Source of the DNA: Antarcticibacterium flavum
Lineage (GTDB): Bacteria > Bacteroidota > Bacteroidia > Flavobacteriales > Flavobacteriaceae
Assembly (NCBI RefSeq): GCF_006159205.1
Contig: NZ_CP040812.1
Span: 434,001 to 498,000, forward strand
DNA length: 64,000 nt
Reading direction: 5' to 3'
Shown: in pieces, positions 10,062-18,817 of the stretch
Layout: each line of letters starts with the position of its first letter
Numbering within the stretch: the first letter of the stretch is position 1
The notes under the pieces: generated by a model
The model's input: only the letters and a program-made list of their open reading frames with translations
Database searches by the model: none
Told to the model about the DNA's origin: nothing
Translations under genes and position numbers: made by a program

Positions 10062-10715
10062 ATGAAACTTATCATTCAATTACTGCTCTGGATTGTGATT
10101 ATTTTCCTGGGTTACCTGGTTTTTAACGCTGTTTATGAACCAATCCAGTTTAATAAGGTTAAAGAAAAAAGATACGCTAAGGTAATTGAACGTCTTCAGG
10201 ATATTCGTGCTGCCCAAATAGCTCATCAGGAAGTTACAGGGAGATTTGCCAAGGATTTTGATGGCCTGGTTCGCTTTATTGATACCGCAGAATTCGTTCT
10301 TACACAAAGAAGGGACACTACTGTACTCGATGAGGAATATAGAAGAACTTATAATGTAGATCAATATAAAGACATTGTGCTTATTGATACTTTGGGGTAT
10401 GCATCTGTAAAGGATTCTCTTTTCAAGGATGGACGTTATAAGAATATGAGCAAGGTCCCTGTAGATGGAATTGATGCAGAATTCGAAATGGATGCCGGTA
10501 CTGTAGTAAAAAGAGAGAACAGGCTTCCTGTTTTTGAAGTAAAAGTTGATAAGGCTGTTGTTCTTCACGACCAGGATAGGGATCTTGTGCTGCAGGAAAG
10601 ACAGGTCGTTTCTGTAGACCAGGTGAACGGTCCTTATATTAGTGTTGGTTCCATGGAAGATGTAACTACCGCTGCAAACTGGCCAGATTCTTATGGAAAA
10701 GGAAGAGAGCAGTAA
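10062..10715 (+). CDS. Membrane-anchored conserved hypothetical protein
   Basis: 217 residues. It has one N-terminal transmembrane helix (IIQLLLWIVIIFLGYLVFNAVY), then a charged helix (KVKEKRYAKVIERLQDIRAAQIAHQEVTGRF) and a beta-rich soluble domain, presumably periplasmic. The helix followed by AHQEVTGRFAKDFDGLVRFI resembles the N-terminal region of pilin-like or type II secretion-like proteins, but no family is recognised. Its 3' end overlaps the DUF3822 start by 23 nt, and it is first in a cluster leading to rsmD, so a housekeeping role is likely. Confidence 0.75.
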   Translation: MKLIIQLLLWIVIIFLGYLVFNAVYEPIQFNKVKEKRYAKVIERLQDIRAAQIAHQEVTGRFAKDFDGLVRFIDTAEFVLTQRRDTTVLDEEYRRTYNVDQYKDIVLIDTLGYASVKDSLFKDGRYKNMSKVPVDGIDAEFEMDAGTVVKRENRLPVFEVKVDKAVVLHDQDRDLVLQERQVVSVDQVNGPYISVGSMEDVTTAANWPDSYGKGREQ

Positions 10716-11520
10716 AGAAAATAACAGTAATTTAAAGATGTCCATTCAGGTGCGCCTGAATGGACTTTCTTTTTGTACCCGTGATTCAACAACCGGGGAG
10801 ATCACGTGGTACTATAATGAAGACTTTAATAAGGAATATAATCCTGTTAAGATCCTGCAGCATATTGAGAAGTTATACAACACTGTGGAGCAGCTTAATT
10901 TTCCTGTAAGGGATGTTAATTTGCTTTTTTCTCATGACCTGTACACTTTTGTTCCCAAAGAGTTCTTTGTGGAAGATGAAGCTTCCACATATCTAAAATT
11001 CAGCACCAAGATCCTTAAGACAGATGTGGTTGCACACGATCACCTGGAAGACAGGGAACTGGTGAATGTTTATATACCATATACGAATATCAATAATTTC
11101 TTTTTTGAGAAATACGGGGAGTTCGAATTTAGGCATAGCAGCTCTGTGCTGGTGGAGGAAGCATTCAAAATAGGGGAAAACAAGTCAACAAAAGCCATTT
11201 TAAACAGCTTTAAGGGCTATTATGATCTTGTCATCGTTAAAGGTAATGACCTCCTTTTTTGTAATACCTTTACGTATGATACAAAAGAGGATTTCATTTA
11301 CTATCTTCTTTTTACCCTGGAACAATTAAAACTGGAGCCGGAATCCCTGGACCTTTATCTTTTGGGAAATATTACAGAAGATTCTCCAAATTACAAGATC
11401 TTATATACTTATGTAAAATACCTGCATTTTCTGGAGGTACCTTTTTCCGGTCAAAATGAAAAATTCAATAATCCTCTTTTGGTGCGGGAAGCATTTTTAC
11501 AACTAAAGTCATTAGAATGA
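10693..11520 (+). CDS. DUF3822 family protein
   Basis: 275 residues from the first ATG (10693). An alternative start at 10738 (MSIQVRLNGLSF) would remove a charged 15-residue leader and the overlap with the upstream gene. The sequence matches the Bacteroidota-specific DUF3822 family, whose fold resembles actin-like or PilM-like proteins. Visible landmarks are PVRDVNLLFSHDLYTFVP and NVYIPYTNINNFFF. Function unknown. Coupling to rsmD by an ATGA overlap (11517-11520) is typical. Confidence 0.82.
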   Translation: MEKEESSKENNSNLKMSIQVRLNGLSFCTRDSTTGEITWYYNEDFNKEYNPVKILQHIEKLYNTVEQLNFPVRDVNLLFSHDLYTFVPKEFFVEDEASTYLKFSTKILKTDVVAHDHLEDRELVNVYIPYTNINNFFFEKYGEFEFRHSSSVLVEEAFKIGENKSTKAILNSFKGYYDLVIVKGNDLLFCNTFTYDTKEDFIYYLLFTLEQLKLEPESLDLYLLGNITEDSPNYKILYTYVKYLHFLEVPFSGQNEKFNNPLLVREAFLQLKSLE

Positions 11521-12056
11521 GAATAATTTCAGGCCTATACAGAGGAAAAAAGATCACAGCACCCAAAAAACTACCTGTACGCCCTACAACAGATATGGCT
11601 AAGGAAGCTCTTTTCAATATCCTTAACAATCAATATCATTTTAACCAGTTAAAAGTACTGGACCTTTTCGCGGGCTCAGGAAATATTTCCTATGAATTTG
11701 CCTCCAGAGGGGCTGGTCCCATAACCGCTGTAGATGAAAATTTTGAGTGCATTAAATTTATCAAAAAAACTGCTGCAGAGTTGGAGGCCGATATTACCCC
11801 TATAAAAAGCGACGTCTTTAAGTATTTGGAAAGAGCTTTCATAAAAAGTGATATCGTTTTTGCAGACCCGCCATATAATTTTGAGGACCTGCAGTTTAAA
11901 AAGATTGTTGATCTGGTCTTTGAAAAGGATATTTTAACTGAAGGCGGTATTCTTGTTGTTGAACATTCAAAACACACGAAACTGGCTGAACTGCCTAATT
12001 TTAGAGAAGGAAGAAAATACGGAAACTCGGTTTTTAGTTTTTTTTCTTTACCTTAG
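11517..12056 (+). CDS. rsmD: 16S rRNA (guanine(966)-N2)-methyltransferase
   Basis: 179 residues. Rossmann-like SAM methyltransferase: MRIISGLYRGKKI with RPTTDMAKEALFNIL (the RsmD N-terminal signature), SAM-binding LDLFAGSGNISYEF, and the catalytic FADPPYNF (DPPY motif of N-methyltransferases). It methylates G966 of 16S rRNA in the 30S subunit. It overlaps DUF3822 by 4 nt and is followed after 4 nt by the next gene. Confidence 0.93.
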   Translation: MRIISGLYRGKKITAPKKLPVRPTTDMAKEALFNILNNQYHFNQLKVLDLFAGSGNISYEFASRGAGPITAVDENFECIKFIKKTAAELEADITPIKSDVFKYLERAFIKSDIVFADPPYNFEDLQFKKIVDLVFEKDILTEGGILVVEHSKHTKLAELPNFREGRKYGNSVFSFFSLP

Positions 12057-12060
12057 GTTA

Positions 12061-12453
12061 ATGGAGGACGTAAAACGTAAAATAGAACTGGAATATACCA
12101 TTCTTGAATTTTACGATGATTATGTAATTTCACGTGTACGTGAGGGAGTAGTCTTTAGTAAGAAACAGGTAAGGGATCTTGTGGAAGTCTGTTCGAATTT
12201 CTTTGAAGGCCGCGATTTTGTCTACATCTCAGAGCGGGTTACCAATTATAATGTAGATCCCACGATCTATCTAAATCTTGATCTTGTTGAGAATCTTGCA
12301 GGAATAGCGATTGTAAGCAGCAAAACCTCTTCCCTTATGATGGCAGGGTTTGAACAAAATTTTTCAAAAGTTCCCTATGGTATCTTTCTCGAACTGGAAG
12401 AAGCGCTCGACTGGAAAGATGAAGTTATAAATAATAAAAAAGCAGGCCTGTAA
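12061..12453 (+). CDS. Conserved hypothetical protein, SpoIIAA/STAS-like size
   Basis: 130 residues starting MEDVKRKIELEYTILEFYDDYVISRV, with alternating strands and helices. The fold pattern (short strands, FVYISERVTNYNVDP, then FSKVPYGIFLELEEALDW) resembles SpoIIAA-like flavobacterial proteins, at low confidence; no catalytic motif is visible. An in-frame extension upstream to 11953 runs inside rsmD and is rejected. The last codons and stop (KKAGL then TAA at 12451-12453) are antisense to the 3' end of the RNase P RNA. Confidence 0.72.
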   Translation: MEDVKRKIELEYTILEFYDDYVISRVREGVVFSKKQVRDLVEVCSNFFEGRDFVYISERVTNYNVDPTIYLNLDLVENLAGIAIVSSKTSSLMMAGFEQNFSKVPYGIFLELEEALDWKDEVINNKKAGL

Positions 12454-12758
12454 TCCGGATTCTGTTATTTTTGAATTGCTTCAAAAATACCTTATCATTT
12501 ATCTCAGATCATTTGTTACCAAAGACCTTTAGCTGCCTACCCTCCAGCAACGGGCGGGCTACCCTTAAATGCCGGTATACATGGCATTGCACCGCATAGA
12601 GTTTACATGATTTCACTACAGCATTACCTGTACATCCTTTCTGTTGCACTAGTCCTGGCCTCACGACCGGTGGGCGTTACCCACTATGCTGCCCTATGGT
12701 GTCCAGACTTTCCTCTATCCCGCTTTAATTCGGGGTAGCGATAAGGCGGCCTGCTTCG
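12440..12758 (-). ncRNA. rnpB: RNase P RNA (bacterial class A)
   Basis: The catalytic RNA of RNase P, which trims tRNA 5' ends. Read on the minus strand, the conserved core is visible: GAGGAAAGTCTGGAC near 12709-12723 (P4/CR I region), CAGGACTAGTGCAACAGAAA (CR II-III side), TAAACTCTATG, and GGGTAGCCCGCCCGTTGCT. Near the 3' side are a TTTGGTAACAAATGATC segment and an AGAATCCGG end. P1 pairs GAAGCAGGCC at 12748-12757 with GGCCTGCT at 12441-12448, followed by a T-run. Ends are approximate within a few nt. The 5' end sits just downstream of the promoter box at 12762-12769. The 3' end overlaps the stop of the convergent gene. Confidence 0.93.
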
Positions 12759-12761
12759 GCG

Positions 12762-12769
12762 CAAATATA
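12762..12769 (-). promoter_or_regulatory. Bacteroidota -7 box (TATATTTG) for rnpB
   Basis: The minus strand reads TATATTTG immediately before the inferred 5' end of the RNase P RNA, exactly where a -7 element should lie. A TTTC 16 nt upstream may serve as the -33 element. Confidence 0.6.
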
Positions 12770-12879
12770 CTGTAGCTTAGACTAAGAAAGGAAAAATTCC
12801 TGACAAATTTACCAGAAGAAAATTCGGTCAACCAGAAGAAAAACCGGATAATACATTTACTTCTTAAAAATGGTATTTC

Positions 12880-12887
12880 TATATTTG
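12880..12887 (+). promoter_or_regulatory. Bacteroidota -7 box (TATATTTG) for dnaX
   Basis: TATATTTG 17 nt before the dnaX ATG, with TTTAC about 20 nt upstream. This implies a short 5' leader. Confidence 0.5.
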
Positions 12888-12904
12888 TTACTCAAAAATT
12901 ATAA

Positions 12905-14743
12905 ATGGAGCATTTTGTTGTATCGGCACGAAAGTACCGCCCCCAAACCTTTAAAGACGTGGTGGGCCAGCAGGCAATTACCAACACACTTTTAAATGCT
13001 ATTAACCACGATCATCTTGCGCAGGCCCTTTTGTTTACGGGGCCAAGAGGGGTAGGAAAAACAACCTGTGCCCGTATCCTGGCAAAAATGATCAATCACG
13101 ACGGCACACAACAGCCAGATGAGGATTTTGCCTTTAATATCTTTGAACTCGATGCTGCCTCCAATAACTCTGTTGATGATATAAGAAATCTTATTGACCA
13201 GGTGAGAATACCACCACAGGTAGGAAAGTATAAGGTGTATATCATTGATGAGGTCCATATGCTCTCTGCCTCTGCTTTTAATGCTTTCCTTAAAACCCTG
13301 GAGGAGCCACCAAAGCATGCGATATTCATTCTTGCAACCACAGAAAAACATAAGATAATCCCTACCATACTTTCCCGCTGCCAGATCTTTGACTTTAAAA
13401 GGATCACGGTGACAGATGCCCGCAATTACCTGGCATATATCGCAGAGCAGGAAGGTGTTGAAGCAGAGGAGGATGCCCTTCATATCATTGCCCAAAAGGC
13501 AGACGGCGCTATGAGGGATGCCCTTTCTATTTACGACAGGGTGGTAAGTTTTAGCGGTGCAAACCTTACCAGGCAGGCAGTTACTGAAAACCTGAATGTT
13601 CTGGATTATGAAACCTACCTGAATGTAACCAACCTAATCCTGGAAAATAATATCCCGCAGCTGCTGGTAGAATACAACGAAATTCTTGCCAGGGGATTTG
13701 ACGGCCACCATTTTATCGCAGGACTGGCTTCCCACTTCAGGGACCTTTTGGTGTGCAGAAATCCAAAGACTATAAGCCTGCTGGAAGTAGGAGAAAATAC
13801 CAAGACCAGTTATTACGAACAGGCGCAAAAGACCAGCGAAGCATTCTTAATGCAAGGAATTGAACTCGCAAATGAATGCGACCTTAAATATAAAAGCAGC
13901 CGTAACCAGAGGCTGTTGGTAGAATTATGCCTAATGCAACTCGCCTCTATCACCTTTGATGGAGAAAAAAAAAAGCCTGAGCAGTTTATAATTCCTGCTC
14001 AAAATTATAAGAACTTCCCTCCTGCCGCTTCTTTAAAACTTTCTTCTGAAGAAAAAGTAGTTGTAAGGGATAACGAATACGGGCAGGGTAATTCTGCTCC
14101 CAAACCGGAAGTTCAGGTCCCGGACACAGAATTTAAAACTGAAAGACAGGAAGATAAAAGTTCCCCTGTTGAAGGCTTGCCAGATCCTGAAAAATCTACC
14201 TGTCGCATTGAAGAAGCTCCTGTTGAAGCTCCTGCTGAAAATCCAGCACCCTCCCCTGCACCGGCAGCGACCATAACCTCCAAAGAAAAGGTAAGCGGAC
14301 TTTCCCTGGCGAGTATCCGAAAAAAGAAGGAATTGCTCGCGAAGCAACAGGGCCATACCGAAAAGACGGTTGAGGAGAAGAATGAAAAATTCAATGAAAC
14401 CCAGCTTCACGCTGCCTGGGATGATTATATTCACAGGTTGAAAAATAAAGGAGAAAAGATTCTGGCTTCCATCATGGAAACAGATATGCCCAAGCTGGAA
14501 GGGACAGCAATTACCATTGAACTTCCTGCAGATACTATGAGGAAGGATCTCGAACGGGGAATGAACCCCCTTATGGGCTATCTTAAAAAGAAACTTCAAA
14601 ATACGTTTATTACCCTGGATATACAGGTAAACGAAACCAAGGCCAAGCAATATGCCTTCACCAATATTGAGAAATATAATAAGCTAAAGGAAAAAAATCC
14701 TTTAATAGAGAAATTGCGTACAACCTTTGATCTTGATCTTTAA
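12905..14743 (+). CDS. dnaX: DNA polymerase III subunit gamma/tau
   Basis: 612 residues. Clamp-loader ATPase of the replicative holoenzyme. The AAA+ domain occupies about residues 1-240: KYRPQTFKDVVGQ, Walker A GPRGVGKTTCAR, Walker B IIDEVHML, and the sensor/arginine-finger region ATTEKHKIIPTILSRCQ. The lid and collar follow to about 365. A low-complexity Pro/Glu/Ala linker spans about residues 390-460 (EAPVEAPAENPAPSPAPA), and a C-terminal tau-like domain ends the protein. The four-cysteine zinc module that follows Walker A in Escherichia coli DnaX is not present. The stop lies 2 nt before the next gene. Confidence 0.95.
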   Translation: MEHFVVSARKYRPQTFKDVVGQQAITNTLLNAINHDHLAQALLFTGPRGVGKTTCARILAKMINHDGTQQPDEDFAFNIFELDAASNNSVDDIRNLIDQVRIPPQVGKYKVYIIDEVHMLSASAFNAFLKTLEEPPKHAIFILATTEKHKIIPTILSRCQIFDFKRITVTDARNYLAYIAEQEGVEAEEDALHIIAQKADGAMRDALSIYDRVVSFSGANLTRQAVTENLNVLDYETYLNVTNLILENNIPQLLVEYNEILARGFDGHHFIAGLASHFRDLLVCRNPKTISLLEVGENTKTSYYEQAQKTSEAFLMQGIELANECDLKYKSSRNQRLLVELCLMQLASITFDGEKKKPEQFIIPAQNYKNFPPAASLKLSSEEKVVVRDNEYGQGNSAPKPEVQVPDTEFKTERQEDKSSPVEGLPDPEKSTCRIEEAPVEAPAENPAPSPAPAATITSKEKVSGLSLASIRKKKELLAKQQGHTEKTVEEKNEKFNETQLHAAWDDYIHRLKNKGEKILASIMETDMPKLEGTAITIELPADTMRKDLERGMNPLMGYLKKKLQNTFITLDIQVNETKAKQYAFTNIEKYNKLKEKNPLIEKLRTTFDLDL

Positions 14744-14745
14744 TT

Positions 14746-15327
14746 ATGTTAGGTTTAAAATTACCCACAGACCCGCGATGGGCCAGAATAGCAGAAAAGA
14801 ACATAGAGGAAATTCTTATTGACCACGCCTGGTGTGAGCAAAAGGCGGCTTCAACAGCGGTATCCCTTATAGTAACTTATCCTGAATACAGTGAACTTGT
14901 AACTGCTATGACAGCTCTTGTAAGGGAAGAAATGGGCCATTTTAAAATGGTTCACGACCGTATCCTGGCAAGGGGGATTAAACTGGGATGGGATCGAAAG
15001 GATGAATATGTACTGCAGCTACGGGAATTCTTGCCTAAAGGAGGCAGCCGGCTCACCCAATTAATACACAGGCTTCTTATAGCCGCACTTATAGAGGCGA
15101 GAAGTTGCGAAAGGTTTCGACTTCTCTCTGAGCAACTGGAAGATAAAGAATTACGGGATTTTTACCGCCAACTCATGATTAGTGAGGCCAATCACTACAC
15201 CCTCTTCCTTAATTTTGCGAGGCAATATGGGGAAAGGGAAATAGTAAATAAGAAATGGCAGGAACTTCTTGACTTTGAAGCCGAAGTGATGAAAGACCTT
15301 GGTAAAAAAGAAAGCATTCACGGTTAA
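14746..15327 (+). CDS. miaE: tRNA-(ms[2]io[6]A)-hydroxylase, MiaE-like
   Basis: 193 residues. Ferritin-like four-helix di-iron protein with ligand-type motifs in the helices: EEILIDHAWCEQKAA, REEMGHFKMVH (ExxH), IEARSCERF and SEANHYTLF (ExxH). MiaE hydroxylates the isopentenyl side chain of modified A37 in tRNA. The DPRWARIAEKNIEEIL N-terminus is typical for the family. It starts 2 nt after dnaX (same operon) and its stop overlaps the convergent ppx stop by 3 nt. Confidence 0.87.
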   Translation: MLGLKLPTDPRWARIAEKNIEEILIDHAWCEQKAASTAVSLIVTYPEYSELVTAMTALVREEMGHFKMVHDRILARGIKLGWDRKDEYVLQLREFLPKGGSRLTQLIHRLLIAALIEARSCERFRLLSEQLEDKELRDFYRQLMISEANHYTLFLNFARQYGEREIVNKKWQELLDFEAEVMKDLGKKESIHG

Positions 15328-16227
15328 TTGTTCACCGCACTTCTTTCCTGATATAGGGATTTAATAATCCCATCTGCAAGACCAATCTTGGGCACATAGA
15401 TCCTCCTAGCCCGGGTCCACTTCATGGCAGAAAGGTAAATTTTTGTAGCAGGTATAATAACGTCTGCCCTGTCTGCATTTAAATTAAGCTCGGTGATCCT
15501 TTCCTCATAGGTAAATGAATTAAGAAGCTGGTAGTAAGAACTTAAATAAAGATAGCTTAAAGGTTTACCTACAGATTTTCCGCTGCTTTTAAATATGTTA
15601 TTTATATTCCCCCCCCAGATCCTATAAGATCTATCTTGGAATAGTTTGCAGTTACCTTCTTGATCCATGACTCCACCTCTTCCCAAAGGTCATCATCCAC
15701 ATTATTCTTAAGCAAGCGCACTGTTCCAAGTTTAAATGATCTCGAGGCTATGGTTTCCCCACTGCTATATAGTGTAAACTCTGTACTACCTCCCCCACAT
15801 CAACATACAAATAGGTCTTATCCTGCTGGATAAGGGCGTGAAGATCTGTTGCTGCAATAATTGCGGCCTCATGGTTACCATCGATGATTTGTATTGTTAC
15901 TCCGGTCTCCTTTTCAATAAGATTTGCTATTTCCTGCCCATTATTTGCTTCGCGCATGGCAGATGTGGCACAAGCCTGATATGCCTCAATTTTATGAGAT
16001 TTCATCAATAATTTGAATGCCTGCATAGTATCCACCATTCGGGTGGTATTTTCTTCTGAAATAACTTTGGAGATAAAAACATCTGCTCCCAGTCTTATTG
16101 GCACCCTTACCAGGGAAGTTTTTTTGAAAAGCGGCTCTTTTCCTTCCTGCTCTGTAACGGTCATTATCAATAACCTCACAGCATTGGAACCTATATCTAT
16201 GGCTGCTAATTTTCTTTGTTCAATCAC
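15324..16227 (-). CDS. ppx: Exopolyphosphatase (Ppx/GppA family), two frameshifts
   Basis: About 300 residues when repaired. Actin-like phosphatase that removes phosphate from polyphosphate or pppGpp. The N-terminal half reads KLAAIDIGSNAVRLLIM (phosphate 1 loop), ATSAMREANNGQEI and EAAIIAATDLHAL. It then breaks at a run of five G (15791-15795 on the plus strand as C). One extra base restores the canonical YVDVGGGSTEFTLY. A second break lies in the C8 run at 15609-15616, after which GGNINNIFKSSGKSV continues. The last part contains NLNADRADVIIPATKIYL, the conserved RAD signature. Its start overlaps the ppk1 stop by 4 nt. Probably intact in the organism. Confidence 0.87.
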
Positions 16228-18326
16228 CCGTTAAAATTTTCAAGTTTTTGTTTATAATAATCATAGAGCGCAAACTGCGACCGCACCGGCAGATTGTCAT
16301 TTCTGCGGTATGCATTGTCCTGGTCCCTGGAATGTACCCTGGCCTTAACATTATCACTCCAGCTTATCTCAAAGGTTTCCAGGATCTCCTGTTTGATATC
16401 CTCATCATAAATAGGACAGGATACCTCTACCCTGTAATCCATATTACGCGTCATCCAATCGGCAGAAGAAATATAAATTTTAGGATCTCCTTCATTTTCG
16501 AATATATACACCCTGGGATGTTCAAGGAATTTATCCACAATACTTATTGCTTCAATATTCTCACTTAATCCAGGGATTCCCGGTATTAATGAACATATCC
16601 CCCTTACGATAAGCCTTATTTTCACTCCGGCATTACTAGCCTCATATAGCTTGTCTATCAATGTAAAATCACTTAAACTGTTTAGCTTAAGTCTTATACC
16701 TGCAGGTCTTCCCCGCTGTGCATTTTCAATTTCTGTACCAATAAGCTTAAGGAGCGCAGTTCTTGTATAATGTGGTGATACCAACAGGTGTTTATATCTA
16801 CTAACCTTATAATTGATCTCAAAGAAATCAAATACTTTATTTATCTCCTTTAGAATTTCCTGGTTCCCTGTGAAGAGCGTATAATCTGTATATATACGGG
16901 AGGTCGATTCATTGAAGTTCCCTGTACTAAGGAAACCGTACTTACGCAATTTTCCTTTTTCTTCCCTTTCGATCACACAGGTTTTACAATGAACCTTAAG
17001 ACCTGTTACTCCAAAAATAAGATTTACCCCTTCCTGCTGCATTTGCTCTGCATAACGAATGTTGGCAACTTCATCAAATCTTGCCCGCAGCTCGATTTGA
17101 ACGGTAACCTTCTTTCCGTTTTTAACCGCATTTATTAGGGAGCTGGCTATGTGGGAGATTTTTGCAAGCCTGTAAATGGTGATCTTTATTGATCTTACCT
17201 TTGGATCAAGGGCTGCTTCCCTAAGAAATTTTACGACATATTGAAAAGCCTGGTAAGGTGCGTAAAGCAAATAATCTTTTTTACCAATCATTCCCAAAAG
17301 GCTACCCTGTAAAATAAGTCCCGGTATTGGTAAAGGTTCTATAGCTTTATACAGTAATTCCTCATTTCCCAGGCTGGGAAAATTCATATAATCGCGGCGG
17401 TTATGATATCGCCCCCCGGGAATAATGCTATCGGTTGAGTCAATACCCATTTTTCCCATTAGAAAACTCAGGGTATCCTCATCTATGTTCATATCATAAA
17501 CAAACCGTACCGGGTCCCCTTTTATTCTATCCTGTACACTGGCAGATATTTTTTCAATGAAACTTTTACTGAGGTCACTGTCAATATCCAGCTCTGCATC
17601 CCTGGTAATTTTGATCATATGAGCACTTACGCTCTCATATTCAAAAATGTTGAAAATAGTCTTCAGGTTAAAACGTATAAGGTCATCCAGCAGGATAATA
17701 TATTGCTTGCCATCCTCTTCAGGCAGGACCACGAACCTATCAATACTTCTGGGTATTTCTATAAGAACATATTTTTTGTCCCGTGCATCTCTCTTGAGCA
17801 ACCTGGAGATCCCGTGTTGCGGGACCTCTTCCTTCATCACCATTTTTACTGCCAGGTAGGCAGCACTATCTTTTAAACTTGGGGCCTCCACCAGGTCATT
17901 CAGGATAATTGTTACCAGTGCAGGGCTTACTTTAGATAAAAAATAATTCTTTATAAAAGCTTCCTGTGATGAGGATACCTGCTTCTCATTGATGATATAA
18001 ATATCGTGATCCTCCAGTTGTTTCTGGATCTTATCCAGTACCTCGAGGCTTTCAGATTGTTGGTCTATCACGATTTGTGTAATTTCCTCCAGCAATTTTC
18101 CGGCTTTTATACCTCCTAAAATGCTTTTAGCTGTCTTTCCTGCAAGGTCAATGCGCTTTATCGTTGCATACCTAACCTTGAAAAATTCATCGAGGTTATT
18201 AGAAAATATCCCAAGAAACCTAAGACGTTCTATTAGGGGAACTGTCTCATCTTCAGCTTCCTGTAGAACTCGTGCATTGAATTGTAGCCAGCTTAATTCC
18301 CGGTTGATGTATTGGTGGTTACCCAT
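16224..18326 (-). CDS. ppk1: Polyphosphate kinase 1
   Basis: 700 residues, the usual length. It reversibly makes polyphosphate from ATP at the membrane. The N-terminal domain begins YINRELSWLQFNARVLQEA. The phospholipase-D-like catalytic part contains the autophosphorylated-histidine region GLKVHCKTCVIER, then GFLSTGNFNESTSRIYTDY and SSADWMTRNMDYRVEV. It lies in an operon with sixA (5-nt gap) and ppx (4-nt overlap), coupling synthesis and breakdown of polyphosphate. Confidence 0.95.
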   Translation of the reverse strand: MGNHQYINRELSWLQFNARVLQEAEDETVPLIERLRFLGIFSNNLDEFFKVRYATIKRIDLAGKTAKSILGGIKAGKLLEEITQIVIDQQSESLEVLDKIQKQLEDHDIYIINEKQVSSSQEAFIKNYFLSKVSPALVTIILNDLVEAPSLKDSAAYLAVKMVMKEEVPQHGISRLLKRDARDKKYVLIEIPRSIDRFVVLPEEDGKQYIILLDDLIRFNLKTIFNIFEYESVSAHMIKITRDAELDIDSDLSKSFIEKISASVQDRIKGDPVRFVYDMNIDEDTLSFLMGKMGIDSTDSIIPGGRYHNRRDYMNFPSLGNEELLYKAIEPLPIPGLILQGSLLGMIGKKDYLLYAPYQAFQYVVKFLREAALDPKVRSIKITIYRLAKISHIASSLINAVKNGKKVTVQIELRARFDEVANIRYAEQMQQEGVNLIFGVTGLKVHCKTCVIEREEKGKLRKYGFLSTGNFNESTSRIYTDYTLFTGNQEILKEINKVFDFFEINYKVSRYKHLLVSPHYTRTALLKLIGTEIENAQRGRPAGIRLKLNSLSDFTLIDKLYEASNAGVKIRLIVRGICSLIPGIPGLSENIEAISIVDKFLEHPRVYIFENEGDPKIYISSADWMTRNMDYRVEVSCPIYDEDIKQEILETFEISWSDNVKARVHSRDQDNAYRRNDNLPVRSQFALYDYYKQKLENFNG

Positions 18327-18331
18327 GTAAT

Positions 18332-18817
18332 TTATCGCAGATTTTTGGGAAACAAATTAAGAATAGTTTCCCCATTTTGAAGGTCTTTCCAGGAATTTGT
18401 TTCAAAATCTATGACCGTAAGTCCCGTCGTGGGAATATTATCAAATGATTTATTTCCCAGTTCATTCACCAGGCCGGTCATAGCGGGATTATGTCCAAAG
18501 ACAATAAGTTTTTCCACAGCAGGATCACAAGTATTTATTTGTGCCAGGAGATCTTTCTTATTAAAAGTATAAAGGTTAGGTTTTATGATAAAATCCCTAT
18601 CCCCTACTTCCAATTCTTCTTTAAAGATCTTTGCCGTTTCCAGGGCTCTTACAGCAGGACTGGTCCATATTGTAACAGGTTTACTATAGAATTTCCGGAA
18701 GGCTTTAGAAATAAGCTCCCCATCCTTAAACCCTCTTTTCTTTAATGGCCGCTTATCATCTGCCACATTATATTTCCAGGAGGACTTCCCGTGTCTTACC
18801 AGGATCAATCTTTTCAT
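18332..18817 (-). CDS. SixA-like histidine phosphatase family protein
   Basis: 161 residues. Phosphoglycerate-mutase-fold phosphatase: RHGKSSWK at the N-terminus holds the catalytic RHG, and FGHNPAMT carries the second catalytic histidine. SixA proteins dephosphorylate phosphohistidine in signalling domains. Placement in the pdxH-ppk1-ppx operon hints at a phosphate-related target, which is not demonstrated. It overlaps pdxH by 4 nt (ATGA). Confidence 0.88.
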   Translation of the reverse strand: MKRLILVRHGKSSWKYNVADDKRPLKKRGFKDGELISKAFRKFYSKPVTIWTSPAVRALETAKIFKEELEVGDRDFIIKPNLYTFNKKDLLAQINTCDPAVEKLIVFGHNPAMTGLVNELGNKSFDNIPTTGLTVIDFETNSWKDLQNGETILNLFPKNLR

